DNA of 64,000 nt from NCBI GenBank assembly GCA_025200525.1, contig CM045762.1, positions 120,902,979 through 120,966,978 on the forward strand. The letters are read 5' to 3'. The DNA comes from Camellia lanceoleosa. Taxonomy: Eukaryota > Streptophyta > Magnoliopsida > Ericales > Theaceae. Position 1 is the stretch's first letter. Every line of letters begins with the position of its first letter. The position numbers and the translations under genes were made by a program. The notes under the pieces are model-generated. The model saw nothing but the letters and a program-made list of their open reading frames with translations, searched no databases and had not been told where the DNA came from. Shown piece after piece: positions 11,773-22,006 of the stretch.

Positions 11773-12676
11773 TGAAAATCCTAAGTGATTCGTGATTAGA
11801 TCAAGATTTAAGTATTTCAATTCCCAATCATTCAAAACACACAATGTAAATCATCAAGCACTTACGAAAGTGATTTAGATTGTTGTTGTCGAAATAAATA
11901 ATAAATCGACACAAACAACTTTTACGTGGAAAAACCACAATTGAAGAACCTTTAATTGTAATAAAAAACCACGGGCGAAATGCCACAAATCAATCCACTA
12001 CTGAAGAAATAAAGATTATAAAGATAACAAACAAATTACCCAACTCATCCAATTTGTCTTCAAACCTTCTGTAACTCTTTCACCAAGCCTTCGCCTCAGA
12101 ACCGATTAATCTGAAGTTGAATCCACAACTTCACTTGTCGAATCAAAGACTACGTACAGAGTCAAACTCCTTTGAAACTCCACGTTTGAATCTTTGGAAT
12201 CCACTAAAGAAGACTACTCTTGTATGTAATCAATCAACCTCCTTGATATGTGCTTGTCAATTCATGAGTTTAAAACTCACTCAAATTATCAAGGAAAACC
12301 CACAAAAATACTCCAGAAGAAAACCTTAGAAAACCTCAAAGTAGATCTAAAAATCCTAATCCTAATTTAGGATTAAAACAGATACTTATAGAAATCTGGA
12401 ACAACGAAGCTCGCTCGAGTGAAGCTTCTCTCGCTCGAGCGAGGAACTTATCTTGCGTGATTTCCATAGGTGGCTTCGCTCGAGCCACGCATCCTGCGCT
12501 TGAGCGCACATTCACCTCTCTTAGGTTTTTTGCTAGATGCAGTCTTTGCTCAAGCGAGCAAGACAAAACAGCAAGGAAATTACAACTCAATGAACTCAAG
12601 TTTGAAACAGCAAGGAAATTACAACTCAATGAACTCAAGTTTGTTCATGGGATTGACAAGACTAAGGGACCTAACA
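11773..12676 (-). repeat. 3' LTR of the copia element
   Basis: It is 904 bp, against 865 bp for the other LTR. The 39-bp difference equals one tandem duplication at 12566-12604 and 12605-12643. It carries a GCTCGAGC array at 12411-12560, upstream of a TATA-like box on the minus strand. Confidence 0.93.
12411..12560 (-). promoter_or_regulatory. GCTCGAGC array, copia 3' LTR
   Basis: About six GCTCGAGC-like words, some decayed (GCTTGAGC, CTCAAGC), lie upstream (minus strand) of the TATA-like box. The sister array at 21776-21924 has fewer decayed copies. Confidence 0.75.
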
Positions 12677-12691
12677 ATCTCCCCCTTTGTC
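12677..12691 (-). other. Polypurine tract of the copia element
   Basis: The minus strand reads GACAAAGGGGGAGAT immediately before the 3' LTR, the usual plus-strand primer. Confidence 0.9.
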
Positions 12692-13278
12692 AATTCCCGG
12701 ACAAAACTTTCTAACACATTGTCCTAAACAAATGTACTAACTGAAACAATTACAACTCAAAGAAAACACAACTATCAAAACCATCTTGATGAAAATCTGC
12801 AAAACTGAGAAGAGAGGGAATTATGCAATATAAGAAACCATCAGGATTATGCAATATAAGAAATAATAAATTAGAACCCCAAAAGAAAAGCATACTATCC
12901 CATACAAAGCACTAGTCCAATGTGACCTGCAAAATCCATCATGAGTTGTCAACATATATCAAAATCCATATATACCCGCCAAAAGTATCAGATATATACC
13001 CCCCAAAACATACTCCCCCTTTTTGGCTGAGAGTGACAAAAGAAAGAAGTATAAACCAGAAAAACTGTCCAAGAAAATAACAAAACACAAAAAAAACTGT
13101 CCAAGAAGGACGAGCCAAAGACTGTCAAAAACTAGGAATCAGGTGGAGGTGGCTGTTGCATCTGGAGTAATGAGAGAATCTGGGCGAGTATCGTGCCTTA
13201 CTCATCAAGATGACCATCAAGAGTATCCATCCGAGCATCCAACTGATCGAGTTGATGCATGACAGACTACTCAAACTG
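12692..13278 (-). other. Non-coding region between third ORF and polypurine tract
   Basis: On the minus strand the third ORF is followed by a proline/glutamine-coding shadow (13262-13023 in the opposite sense) and AT-rich DNA. A short direct repeat (TTATGCAATATAAGAAA) occurs near 12820 and 12848. No gene is supported. Confidence 0.5.
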
Positions 13279-13791
13279 CTACAGCTGCCCACAAAATGAC
13301 CGAGGATGCATCTCAGGCAGATCAGGTGCACTAGCAGTGGCTGCATCAAACGCCTCCTCCTCCACAAGTGGATCATCACCTGTAGAAGACAAACCAACTC
13401 CCGACACACCCCCCCTAACATGTGCTTGACTCTGATCTTGGGTAATGCGAAAAACATTGCCAGAGATGACGAGAGACTTCTTCCTAACCCAAGTGGTAAA
13501 AGATGCCGGAATTTCTTTGCAAATAGAGTGCATGTTACAATAGAACTCACGAATAAGACTCAGATTTTGAGGCCCGGAGAAATGCAATACCTAATCACCC
13601 CCTAAGGTATCAAACAGTGGACGAATTGGTAGCAACTCAAATGCACTGGGAAGAACATTCCTCTCAAGGTGGACTTTCCTAGAGGCATAGAACTCGCGAA
13701 ATAGTTTAGACTTTTCCTTGGACTCAAATTTTTCAGTATTGAAACTTGGGCGAGACACAGTGTTTTTACGTTGCTTGGAGGACTCAGCCAT
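13279..13791 (-). pseudogene. Third ORF of the copia element (plant-transposon-protein-like)
   Basis: The start is ATG at 13791 (MAESSKQRKN), preceded by a stop shortly upstream. The frame runs through EKFESKEKSKLFREFYASRK and LFDTLGGD, meets a TAG at 13593-13591 and continues in the same frame as LHFSGPQNLSLIREFYCNM to a stop at 13279. The pattern of a basic, serine-rich head, a KF-S-E segment and a second REFY motif is like the plant-specific 'putative plant transposon protein' domain often found after or near retroelement pol genes. In SIRE-type elements this position is taken by an extra, sometimes envelope-like ORF. No signal peptide or membrane segment is seen after the chosen start. 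Function unknown; domain match is from memory and moderate. An internal promoter-like region lies upstream (14630-13800). Confidence 0.55.
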
Positions 13792-14640
13792 AACTAAATA
13801 ACCCACACGAGCTAGACAAGCACAGAGAAAAAGCAACAACCCAAGGTGCCCAATGACAACATGAGAACCCCAAAGAAAAACAAAAGCAACCATTAAAACG
13901 CCATTAGTCCACAGACATAATATCAAGAGAATAATCAGAAAAACAGAAACTGCATGAGTGTAAAAACCACAGACACAGTTAAATTACTAAGAGAAAAAAA
14001 AAATCAGAAAATCAATGTACTAAGACCACAAATGAAACACTAAAATGTTAAAACACTAAATAAACAAATTAAACAACCCTCAGAGATTAAGAGAGTAAAC
14101 TTAAATAAAACCCCAAATTAAACCCTAGCAGAAAAACATAGTCAAATGTTCGAAACCATTAACCCTAGATGCATGAGAGAGACTCTAAAACATGATGAAA
14201 TAACCAAAATCAACAATGACGAACCCTAGATTCTAACAAAGCAGATTCACAGTCACATTACAAAATGAGAAGTAAAAACAAAGAGAAAAGTAAAAACACT
14301 TACCAACTACTGAGAATGCAGATGAAGGAAAGGAAGATGCCCCAAAAACAAGAGTTAAACAACAGAAGATAGCAGCAATGAAGACCACGAAAACCCTAGG
14401 GGAGAGAGAGAGAAAACACGAAGAGGGAAAAAAAATGAACTGAAAAGACATAGCTTCAGAATTTGAACATCGACAGATCGCTCGAGCGAAGACTCTCTCT
14501 CTCAAGCGAAGACACTTAAGCGCAAAAGGTCGCCGAGCCAAGAGTTGGTTGCTCGAGCTTAGAAAACACATTCTCAGGTCTAAGCAGTCAGTAGAAGCAC
14601 GCTCGAGCGAGGACTCTATCGCTCGAGTGAAGAAGAGAAA
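13792..14640 (-). promoter_or_regulatory. Putative internal promoter and leader of the copia third ORF
   Basis: On the minus strand a GCTCGAGC array (14630-14479) is followed by a pyrimidine-rich leader with TTTTCTCTCTCTCTCCCC and CCTAGGGTTTTCG. A sequence like a splice donor (GTTGGTAAGTG, about 14308-14298) comes next, and then the third ORF start at 13791. This is the same order (array, then leader rich in CT and an AACCCTA-like motif) seen in the Ty3-type LTR promoters of this window. No clear TATA box is seen between. The promoter role is inference. Confidence 0.45.
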
Positions 14641-15098
14641 AAAACAAAACCAATTTGTTTTTAAAAAAATAAAAAATAAAAAAAATAAACAAAAAACATT
14701 GTACTCAATATCATGAAACGAGACCTGAAACACAAGTAAATTATCAAATTTAGCCAAAATTGATACTAAGATGAAATAATCTGCAAACCATGAAACCTGT
14801 AAACTTGCAATTTTGAAAAAATGACACTTGAAATCATGAGCAAAGCTGATAAAATATAATCAGTGATCATAAGCTACATGAGAATGTACAACTCAAAATC
14901 CAACATGAGATCTCACAAAATAAAGGTGTGCGTGTGCAGTCCTTGAGAGGCCATTGAGTTAGAGTTAATCCTCGTAGTGATCGGACGGCTGGACCTCCGA
15001 CAAGAGTAACTAAAAATCACAGAGAAAAGTCAAACCACTAGGAATCACGGGGTATTTGTTGAGTAAAACGCAGAGGCTCTCCCTCAATCAATGAGTCC

Positions 15099-15161
<63 letters not shown>

Positions 15162-15704
15162 TATTATCATCATTTTTTTCCAACTTTTTTTCCTTGTGGG
15201 CACTCTTTGGTGGCATTCACGCTCAAGAGTATGGAAACCAAACCAGAGTAGAATGAAATCAAAAGGATGGCCTGGTTGGTGCCTCTGATGTAGCCTTTTC
15301 CTAATGCCCGGACTTCAAGGAACTGAGGGAGAAACCATGGACGTGAAAAATGATGGTAGATGGTTAAGAGACTCAACATCACCCATGATATACTAGTATC
15401 GGTCAATTCCACTGTAAAAGTACAAGAAACACTGTTAGTGGTCCATAGAGAACTTTGATCACTTGTGCGGAAACCCCTGCAACAATTTATCTCAAGGATG
15501 TGTACAGAATGAGATCATGAGGTTAATGAGCATGGGCATTCAAAATGAGCTATGAACAAAGAACAATGAGATCTTGTAAGCAGCATGAGTAGTGTAAATA
15601 TAAAGTTGGATGCACGAAAAACAAGGCTCAATGACAATGAGATTATAGCATCCAAGCACACATAAAGCCAAACACTCACACCCACTCAAGGAACAAGTAA
15701 CACT
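14641..15704 (-). other. Non-coding region between copia pol and the internal array
   Basis: AT-rich DNA with A-rich stretches at 14640-14700, a long ATT microsatellite (15100-15168) and no credible reading frame. The 65-codon isoleucine-rich frame is the microsatellite in translation. Confidence 0.6.
15100..15168 (+). repeat. (ATT)n microsatellite
   Basis: About 23 near-perfect ATT units, with one CT change near the right end. Confidence 0.95.
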
Positions 15705-18700
15705 CTAGTGATTGAGCATGACACCCAAGGTCTTTCTAAGGAACTCAAACTGAAGAAGATCAAGGAGTTTTGTAAAAATATCAGCTTTTTGATGCTCAGT
15801 GGGTACATGTTGAAGAACAACAAGGCCCTCTTCCACTAACTCTCGAATAAAATCATGACGAATGTCAATGTGTATGGTGCGAGAGTGTTGGACATGATTT
15901 TTTGAAATGTTTATGACACTTGTGTTATCACAGAAAAGTGTGAGAGTGTTCTGTTCTATCCCATAATCATGAAGCATTTGCTTCATCCATAGCATTTGTG
16001 CAAAACAACTCCTTGCAGCTATGCACTCAGCCTCAGCAGTCGAAAGAGAGATGGCATTTTGCTTTTTACTATGCCAGGAAACCAAATTATTCCCAAGGTA
16101 AAAACAACCCCCGGATGTACTCTTCCTATCTTCAGCACACCCTGCCCAGTTGGCATCAGGAAAAACAGTAATTTCAATTGTAGTATCAGTAGAAAACCAA
16201 ACCCCATACCCCAATGTCCCATTAACATATTTGATGATGCGTTTGACCGCAAGAAGATGAGACTCTTTAGGACTGAAACACCTACACTGAAGGCAATATC
16301 AAGACAACTGGCTGTGAGGTGAAGAAGACTCCCTATCATACTTCTATAAAGGGTAGGATCTACATCAATACTAGAGGAATCTTTGGAAAGGTGAACACTG
16401 GTGCTCATGGGAGTACGTGCATGTTTGGCAGACTCAAGACCAAACTTTGACACAAGATTTTTGGCATACTTAGTCTGAGAAACAAACATTCCAGAAGGAG
16501 ATTGTTTAATTTGAAGACCCAAAAAATAGGACAACTCTCCCATCATGCTCATTTCAAACTCATGTGACATACAATCTGAAAAATATTTCACAAGATGATC
16601 TGCAGTGGATCCAAAAATAATATCATCAACATAAATCTGAGCAATAAGAATATGAGACTTAGTATGTTTCACAAATAAAGTTTTATCCACACTACCCCTT
16701 TGAAGGTCATTATCAAGAAGAAAGGTAGTAAGTCTATCATACAAAGCCCGAGGGGCTTGTTTCAATGCATACAAAGCCTTGTCTAACTTGTAGACATGGT
16801 TTGGACATTTAGGGTCCTCAAACCCTTTTGGTTTCTTAACATAAGTCTTTTCTTTCAAGTACCCATTCAGAAAGGCACTTTTCACATCCATTTGATACAA
16901 TTTGAAACCAAGAAAACATGCAACAACAAGTAAAATACGAATAGATTCGAGACGTGCAATTGGGGCAAACGTCTCATCATAGTCAACACCTTCTACTTGA
17001 GTGTATCCTTGAGCAACCAACCTGGCTTTATTTCTAACCACAGTACCATTCTCATCAGATTTATTTTTAAAGATCTACTTGGTACCTATCACATTCATGT
17101 CTCTAGGTCTAGGAACTAAAGTCTAAACATTGTTACGTTCAAATTGACCTAATTCTTCATATATAGCATTGACCCAACTATCATCTAGTAAGGCCTCTTT
17201 AATATTCTTAGGTTCAACTAATGAAACATAACACATCTGAGATACCTCATCCCGAATTTGTCTTCGGGTTTTCATTCGATTCGGTACACTTCCAATCACC
17301 TATTGAGCTGGATGATACAGTTTCACCCTTGCTGATGGTTTGAACTCAAGACTTGTGGTGACAGAAGCATCAGAAGTGGTGTCTCTCTGTGCACTCTTTG
17401 GACTCTGACTTACCTGAGAAGTTGGTGTTGACTCAACTTCTTGTGCTTGGACCTTAGCTTCTCTTTGACTTTGTGGTTCAGTATCCAAGATTGGAGACTC
17501 ACCATTGTCATCCTCATTTGTTGCTGGAGTAGGTGAACCTGTGTCATCTATAACCACATTGATTGATTCCATTAAAGAAGAACTTCGCGGGTTATAGACT
17601 CAAAAAGCCCTACTAGTGGTTGAATACCCTAGAAAAATACCTTCATCACTTCGGGAGTCAAATTTGCCCAAAGGCTCTCTATCTTTGAAAATGTAACACT
17701 TACTCCCAAAAGTTTTGAAGTATTTTACATTAGGTTTCAAACCTTTCCACAATTCATATGGAGTTTGTAAAGTGTCGGGCCTTAAATACACGCGATTTAT
17801 GACATAAACAACAGTATTTAGGGCTTTAGCCCAAAACTTTGGAGGAAGTTTCTTATTAAGGAGCATGACCCCAGCCATTTCTTGAACATCTCTGTTCTTC
17901 CTCTCAACCACTCTATTTTGTTGTGGAGTAATAGGTGTAGAAAATTCATGCTTAATTCCATGCATATCAGAAAAATCCGAAAATGAACTGTTTTCAAATT
18001 CACGACCATGATCAGTTTGGATTCTTATGATACGCCTAATGGAAACACCCTGTTCATTTTGAAATTTAAGGACTAAGGCCTGGAAAGCATCAAACGTATC
18101 AGATTTTTCCTTTAAAAAATTTACCCACGAAAATCGAGTAAAGTCATCAATAGTTAAAAAAATATATCTTTTACCTCTAATGCTTTCAGTGCGAGTAGGA
18201 CCCATTAAATCCATTTGAACCAATTCAAGAGGACGTTTGGTTGTAAAGTTGTTCACCCTTTTATGAGGGGCATGGGTTTGCTTTCCAAGTTGACATGGTC
18301 CACACACATGGTTCAGATTCTTACCCAGTTTAAGTACTCCTCTCACAAGCTCTTTATTGGCTATCTTAGTTAGGTCTTTGAAATTCATGTGACCTAATCT
18401 TTGATGCCACAAATCAATGTTACTTATGATGGCAGAGTGACAAGTGGGATCATTAGTAGTAACAATCCCATAGCAGTTATCAGATGTGCGAACCCCATGC
18501 AAGATAGTATTTCCCATTTTATCCAAAATTTCACATTTATTTTTTGAAAACAATACTTCATGGTGGGAATCACACATTTGACTAATGCTAAAAAGATTTT
18601 CTTTAAGACCATCAACAAGTAAAGCATTTTCCAGCTTAGGAAGACCAGCAACACTTATAGAGCCCTTACCAATGACTCTAGAAGTGCCGCCATCTCCAAA

Positions 18701-19414
18701 GGTAACAATTCCTCTTTCATATTTGTCAAGGGAGGCGAAGTAGGATTTTTAACCGGACATGTGACGAGAGCATCCACTATCAAGATACCACATGTGTGAG
18801 TCACGTGCTTTTAGGGCAGTGTGAACAACAAAATAAGTCAAATCATCTTTTCTCACCCAAATCTTTTTGGTCTTAACAAAATCAGGTCTGGTGGTCTTGG
18901 TGAATGTCTTAGCGTTGTAAACACCCTCATGAATCTTGGTGTTCTGCCTAGACATATAAGGTTGTCTCCTAACCCAAAAAGTATTCGAATTTCTACCTTT
19001 TTGAGACACCTTACCAAATAATTCAAAGCAGTAAGGATGAATGTGGCCATACCTACCATAGTGATGACAAATAAAAATAGGTTTTACCTCCCTTTTGTTG
19101 ATCTTACCCCCTTTAGGTAGATGAAGAGAGGAATCACCCTGGTCTACCTTTAACTTTCCGTTTGCTTGAGTCTTCAGGTCATGTGATGTAGAGGCCTGTC
19201 CCTTGTGAGTTGTCGCACCATAGCCTAGCCCACTTTTGTCACAACCCATTTGTTGAGACCCGTGAATGTCTTCTAATGATTTGGAACCTTTGTTCCACAT
19301 GGCAATTGTGGCTCTAACAATACGGAGTTCTTTATCTTTTTGACAGAGTATCTCTTCCAATGTAGCTTGTGACATCTCAAGGCTTTCAAGCTTCTCTTCA
19401 TATGTGGAATACAC
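15705..19414 (-). pseudogene. copia pol pseudogene: protease, integrase, RT, RNase H
   Basis: One minus-strand frame covers most of pol. The order is a degenerate second zinc knuckle (CHHYGRYGHIHPYC, about 19060), protease YLDSGCSRHMSG (about 18785-18750) and the integrase HHCC zinc site (HQRLGH, CGPC, about 18395-18295). The integrase core follows with catalytic D in QMDLMG, D in TDHGREF and E in VVERKN. RT then has QMDVKSAFLNG (about 16885) and the catalytic YVDDIIFG (16633-16610). A frameshift near 16290 puts RNase H in another frame (16214-15705), with DANWAG, STAEAE and a proper terminal stop. Stops at 18749, 17600, 17300 and near 17130 and 17080 interrupt the frame. Several fit CGA to TGA or TGG to TAG. 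Catalytic residues are largely retained despite the stops, so decay is recent to moderate. It cannot make an active polyprotein as read. Confidence 0.92.
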
Positions 19415-21077
19415 TTTCAGAAGTTCATTCCTTTCAATTCACAGGATAGAAGTTTTCCACCTAGCTTGACATTCTCACTTTCACATGCTTTGAGCTTGAG
19501 AGTGAGTTTGTCATTGATTTTAGACAGAATCAGAGATTCATCGTAAAGCTTTTCGTAAGCTTGTTGTAGATCATCACCAGTAATCTCATCATTGTCTTCT
19601 GATGCTTCATCATCATCTTTTTGCTTCTCACTCTCCTTGACCTCATCCAGTCAGGCAACTAAGGCAGAAAAAATGATGGATGGTGGTGAAGATGACTCTC
19701 CTCTTTCATGAAATTGGCTCAGAATGTCCCATACATCTTTAGCCTTTGTGCAGTAAGCAACCCGTTGTTGTTCTTCATCAGAAATAGCTCTACGAATAGT
19801 AGTCAGAACTCTCTGATTGCTTGGATTGTCAACACTTTCAACATCCTCTTCAATGGCTTGCCAGCCTTCTGGATCGAAAGCTCTTAGAAACGTCCTCATT
19901 CTAATTTTCCAATACAAGTAGTTACTCCCATCAAAGGTGGGAGCATGATGCAGGTTCTAACCACGAGCTAATTCCGCTGGCTTTGGAAGAGGTTGAGTAA
20001 AAGAGGACCAAAATGCCATGAAAGCACTATCCTCGTCTTCACCGGATTAAGGTTCTTTGGGTTCTTGCTCCGACCCGCTTTCATCATCCCAAGTCACTAT
20101 GTAGACTTTCTTTCGATTCTTTTTCAAAGGACATTCAAGGGAAATATAGGCAAACCCTTGACATTCATAGCACTTGACCCCTTGTCCCTTTACAATCTTC
20201 TTTTCAGTTTTTGGAGCAAGTTTTGGTGAAAAAGTTTTGGGTTTTTCATTACTCTTGTCTTTTGAAATAGGGTCTCTGAAATTAGGCTTTTTTTCTTCAA
20301 AATTTTTTAAAACTTTTTAGTAAACATAGCCGTCATCTTAGACTCTAAATCAAACTCAGTCTCCGGAGTTTTTGCAGTCTCATGAGCACTAGTGAAAGCC
20401 ACACAATCTTTTTGTTTTTTCTTCGAAATTTGGTGGGCTTCATAAGTCTGGAAGTTTCCAACCAACTGATCAAGCTTGAGGGTATCAACATTCTGAGCCT
20501 CCTCAATGGCTGTCACTTTTGATTGGAACCTCTCGGGTAAAGACCTCAAAATTTTTCCAACAACTTTAGCTTTAGGGATTTTTTCACTGAGTGTGAAATA
20601 GGAATTCACGATGTCACTAAGTTTTGCATACAAATCATCAAACGTCTCATCATCACACATAAAAAGGGTTTCAAAAGCAGAGGTGAGACGTTGAAGTTTT
20701 GACCTTTTAACATAAGTAGTACCTTCGTGAATCGTTTCAAGAATGTCCCCAGCCTCTTTTGCTACCTCACACGTGCAAATATGACGAAATTCTTCAGGTG
20801 TGACGGAGCAAAAAAGGGAATTGAGAGCCTTACTGTTCCAACTCGAGTTTTGGTAATCGGTTGTGTCCCATTTATCAAGGGGTTTAGGAATATCAATACC
20901 ATCAATGGTGACAATAGGTTCACTCCACCCATAGATCACGCAGTGCCAAACTTTCTCATCAATAGATTTTAAAAATGCTCTCATACGAGCTTTCCAATAA
21001 GCATAGTTTGTACCATCGAGTAAAGGAGGTCTATGGGTCGAGTTACCTTCACGAATTGAATCCATAACACTAGTCAA
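19415..21077 (-). pseudogene. copia gag pseudogene with two capsid-head domains
   Basis: The first frame (21077-20307, 256 codons) is an intact gag head of the UBN2/DUF4219 type, with LLDGTNYAYWKARMRAFL and EVAKEAGDILETIHEGT. After a frameshift near 20300 a zinc knuckle follows at 20172-20131 (CYECQGFAYISLEC, with the usual His replaced by Tyr). The same frame then reads an acidic EDEDSAFMAF stretch and, in frame, a second head at about 19960-19650 (TFDGSNYLYWKIRMRTFL, KAKDVWDILSQFHERG). An acidic and coiled-coil-like tail (LQQAYEKLYDES) comes after it. Stops interrupt at about 20046 and 19962. Gag would form the particle and bind RNA; the second head is unusual and is treated as a finding. 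Confidence 0.8.
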
Positions 21078-21122
21078 ACAAAATCACACTCCAATAGTTT
21101 TGATAAAAACAAAGAGTGACTC

Positions 21123-21134
21123 GCTCTGATACCA
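21123..21134 (-). other. Primer binding site, tRNA-iMet type (copia)
   Basis: The minus strand reads TGGTATCAGAGC two bases after the 5' LTR end, complementary to the 3' end of initiator tRNA-Met. Confidence 0.92.
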
Positions 21135-21136
21135 AT

Positions 21137-22001
21137 TGAAAATCCTAAGTGATTCGTGATTAGATCAAGATTTAAGTATTTCAATTCCCAACCATTCAAA
21201 ACACACATTCTAAATCATCAAGCACTTACGAGAGTGATTTAGATTGTTGTTTTCGAAATAAACAATAAATCGACATAAACGACTTTTACGTGGAAAAACC
21301 ACAATTGAAAAACCTTCAATTGTAATAAAAAATCACAGGCGAAACACCACAAATCAATCCACTACTGAAGAAAGAAAGATTATAAAGATAACAAACAAAT
21401 TACCCAACTCATCCAATTTGTCTTCAAACCTTCTGTAACTCTTTCACCAAGCCTTCGTCTCAGAACTGATTAATCTGAAGTTGAATCCACAACTTCACTT
21501 GTCGAATCAAAGACTATGTACAGAGTCAAACTCCTTTGAAACTCCACGTTTGAATCTTCGGAATCCACTGAAGAAGACTACTCTTGTATGTAATCAATCA
21601 ACCTCCTTGATATGTGCTTGTCAATTCATGAGTTTAAAACTCACTCAAATTATCAAGGAAAACTCACAAAAATACTCCAGAAGAAAACCTCAGAAAACCT
21701 CAAAGTAGATCTAAAAATCCTAATCCTAATTTAGGATTAAAACAGATACTTATAGAAATCTGGAACAATGAAGCTTGCTCGAGCGAAGCTTCTCTCGCTC
21801 GAGCGAGGAACTTATCTCGCGTGATTTCCATAAGTGGCTTCGCTCGAGCCACACATCCTGCGCTCGAGCGCACATTCACCTCTCTTAGGTTTTTTGCCAG
21901 ACGCAGTCTTCGCTCGAGCGAGCAAGACAAAACAGCAAGGAAATTACAACTCAATGAACTCAAGTTTGTTCATGGGATTGACAAGACTAAGGGACCTAAC
22001 A
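21137..22001 (-). repeat. 5' LTR of the copia element
   Basis: On the minus strand it runs TGTTAGGTCCC to GGATTTTCA. A GCTCGAGC array lies at 21776-21924 and a TATAAGTA box at about 21754-21745, in that order on the minus strand. It is nearly identical to the 3' LTR. Confidence 0.93.
21776..21924 (-). promoter_or_regulatory. GCTCGAGC array, copia 5' LTR
   Basis: Five exact CTCGAG cores, most inside CGCTCGAGCG, spaced unevenly. On the minus strand the array ends about 20 bases before TATAAGTA. Confidence 0.78.
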
Positions 22002-22006
22002 AACAT
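22002..22006. repeat. Target site duplication AACAT (right, copia)
   Basis: Identical to 11768-11772 and directly after the LTR end CCTAACA. It places the insertion in a TPR exon, a few bases before its donor site. Confidence 0.92.

Larger units (their letters stand above)
11773..22001 (-). mobile_element. Complete Ty1/copia retrotransposon, SIRE-like
   Basis: The element is bounded by LTRs at 11773-12676 and 21137-22001 and flanked by identical 5-bp duplications AACAT (11768-11772 and 22002-22006). On the minus strand the order is 5' LTR, PBS, gag, protease, integrase, RT, RNase H, a third ORF and 3' LTR. Integrase before RT is the copia order. Motifs such as KSTSGGCFYLGNNLVSWHSK and an extra ORF after pol suit the SIRE/Maximus lineage. 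Several in-frame stops and at least one frameshift make it non-autonomous now. Confidence 0.95.

Noticed and set aside
15091..15288. Isoleucine-rich frame
   Set aside because: It is an ATT microsatellite in translation.
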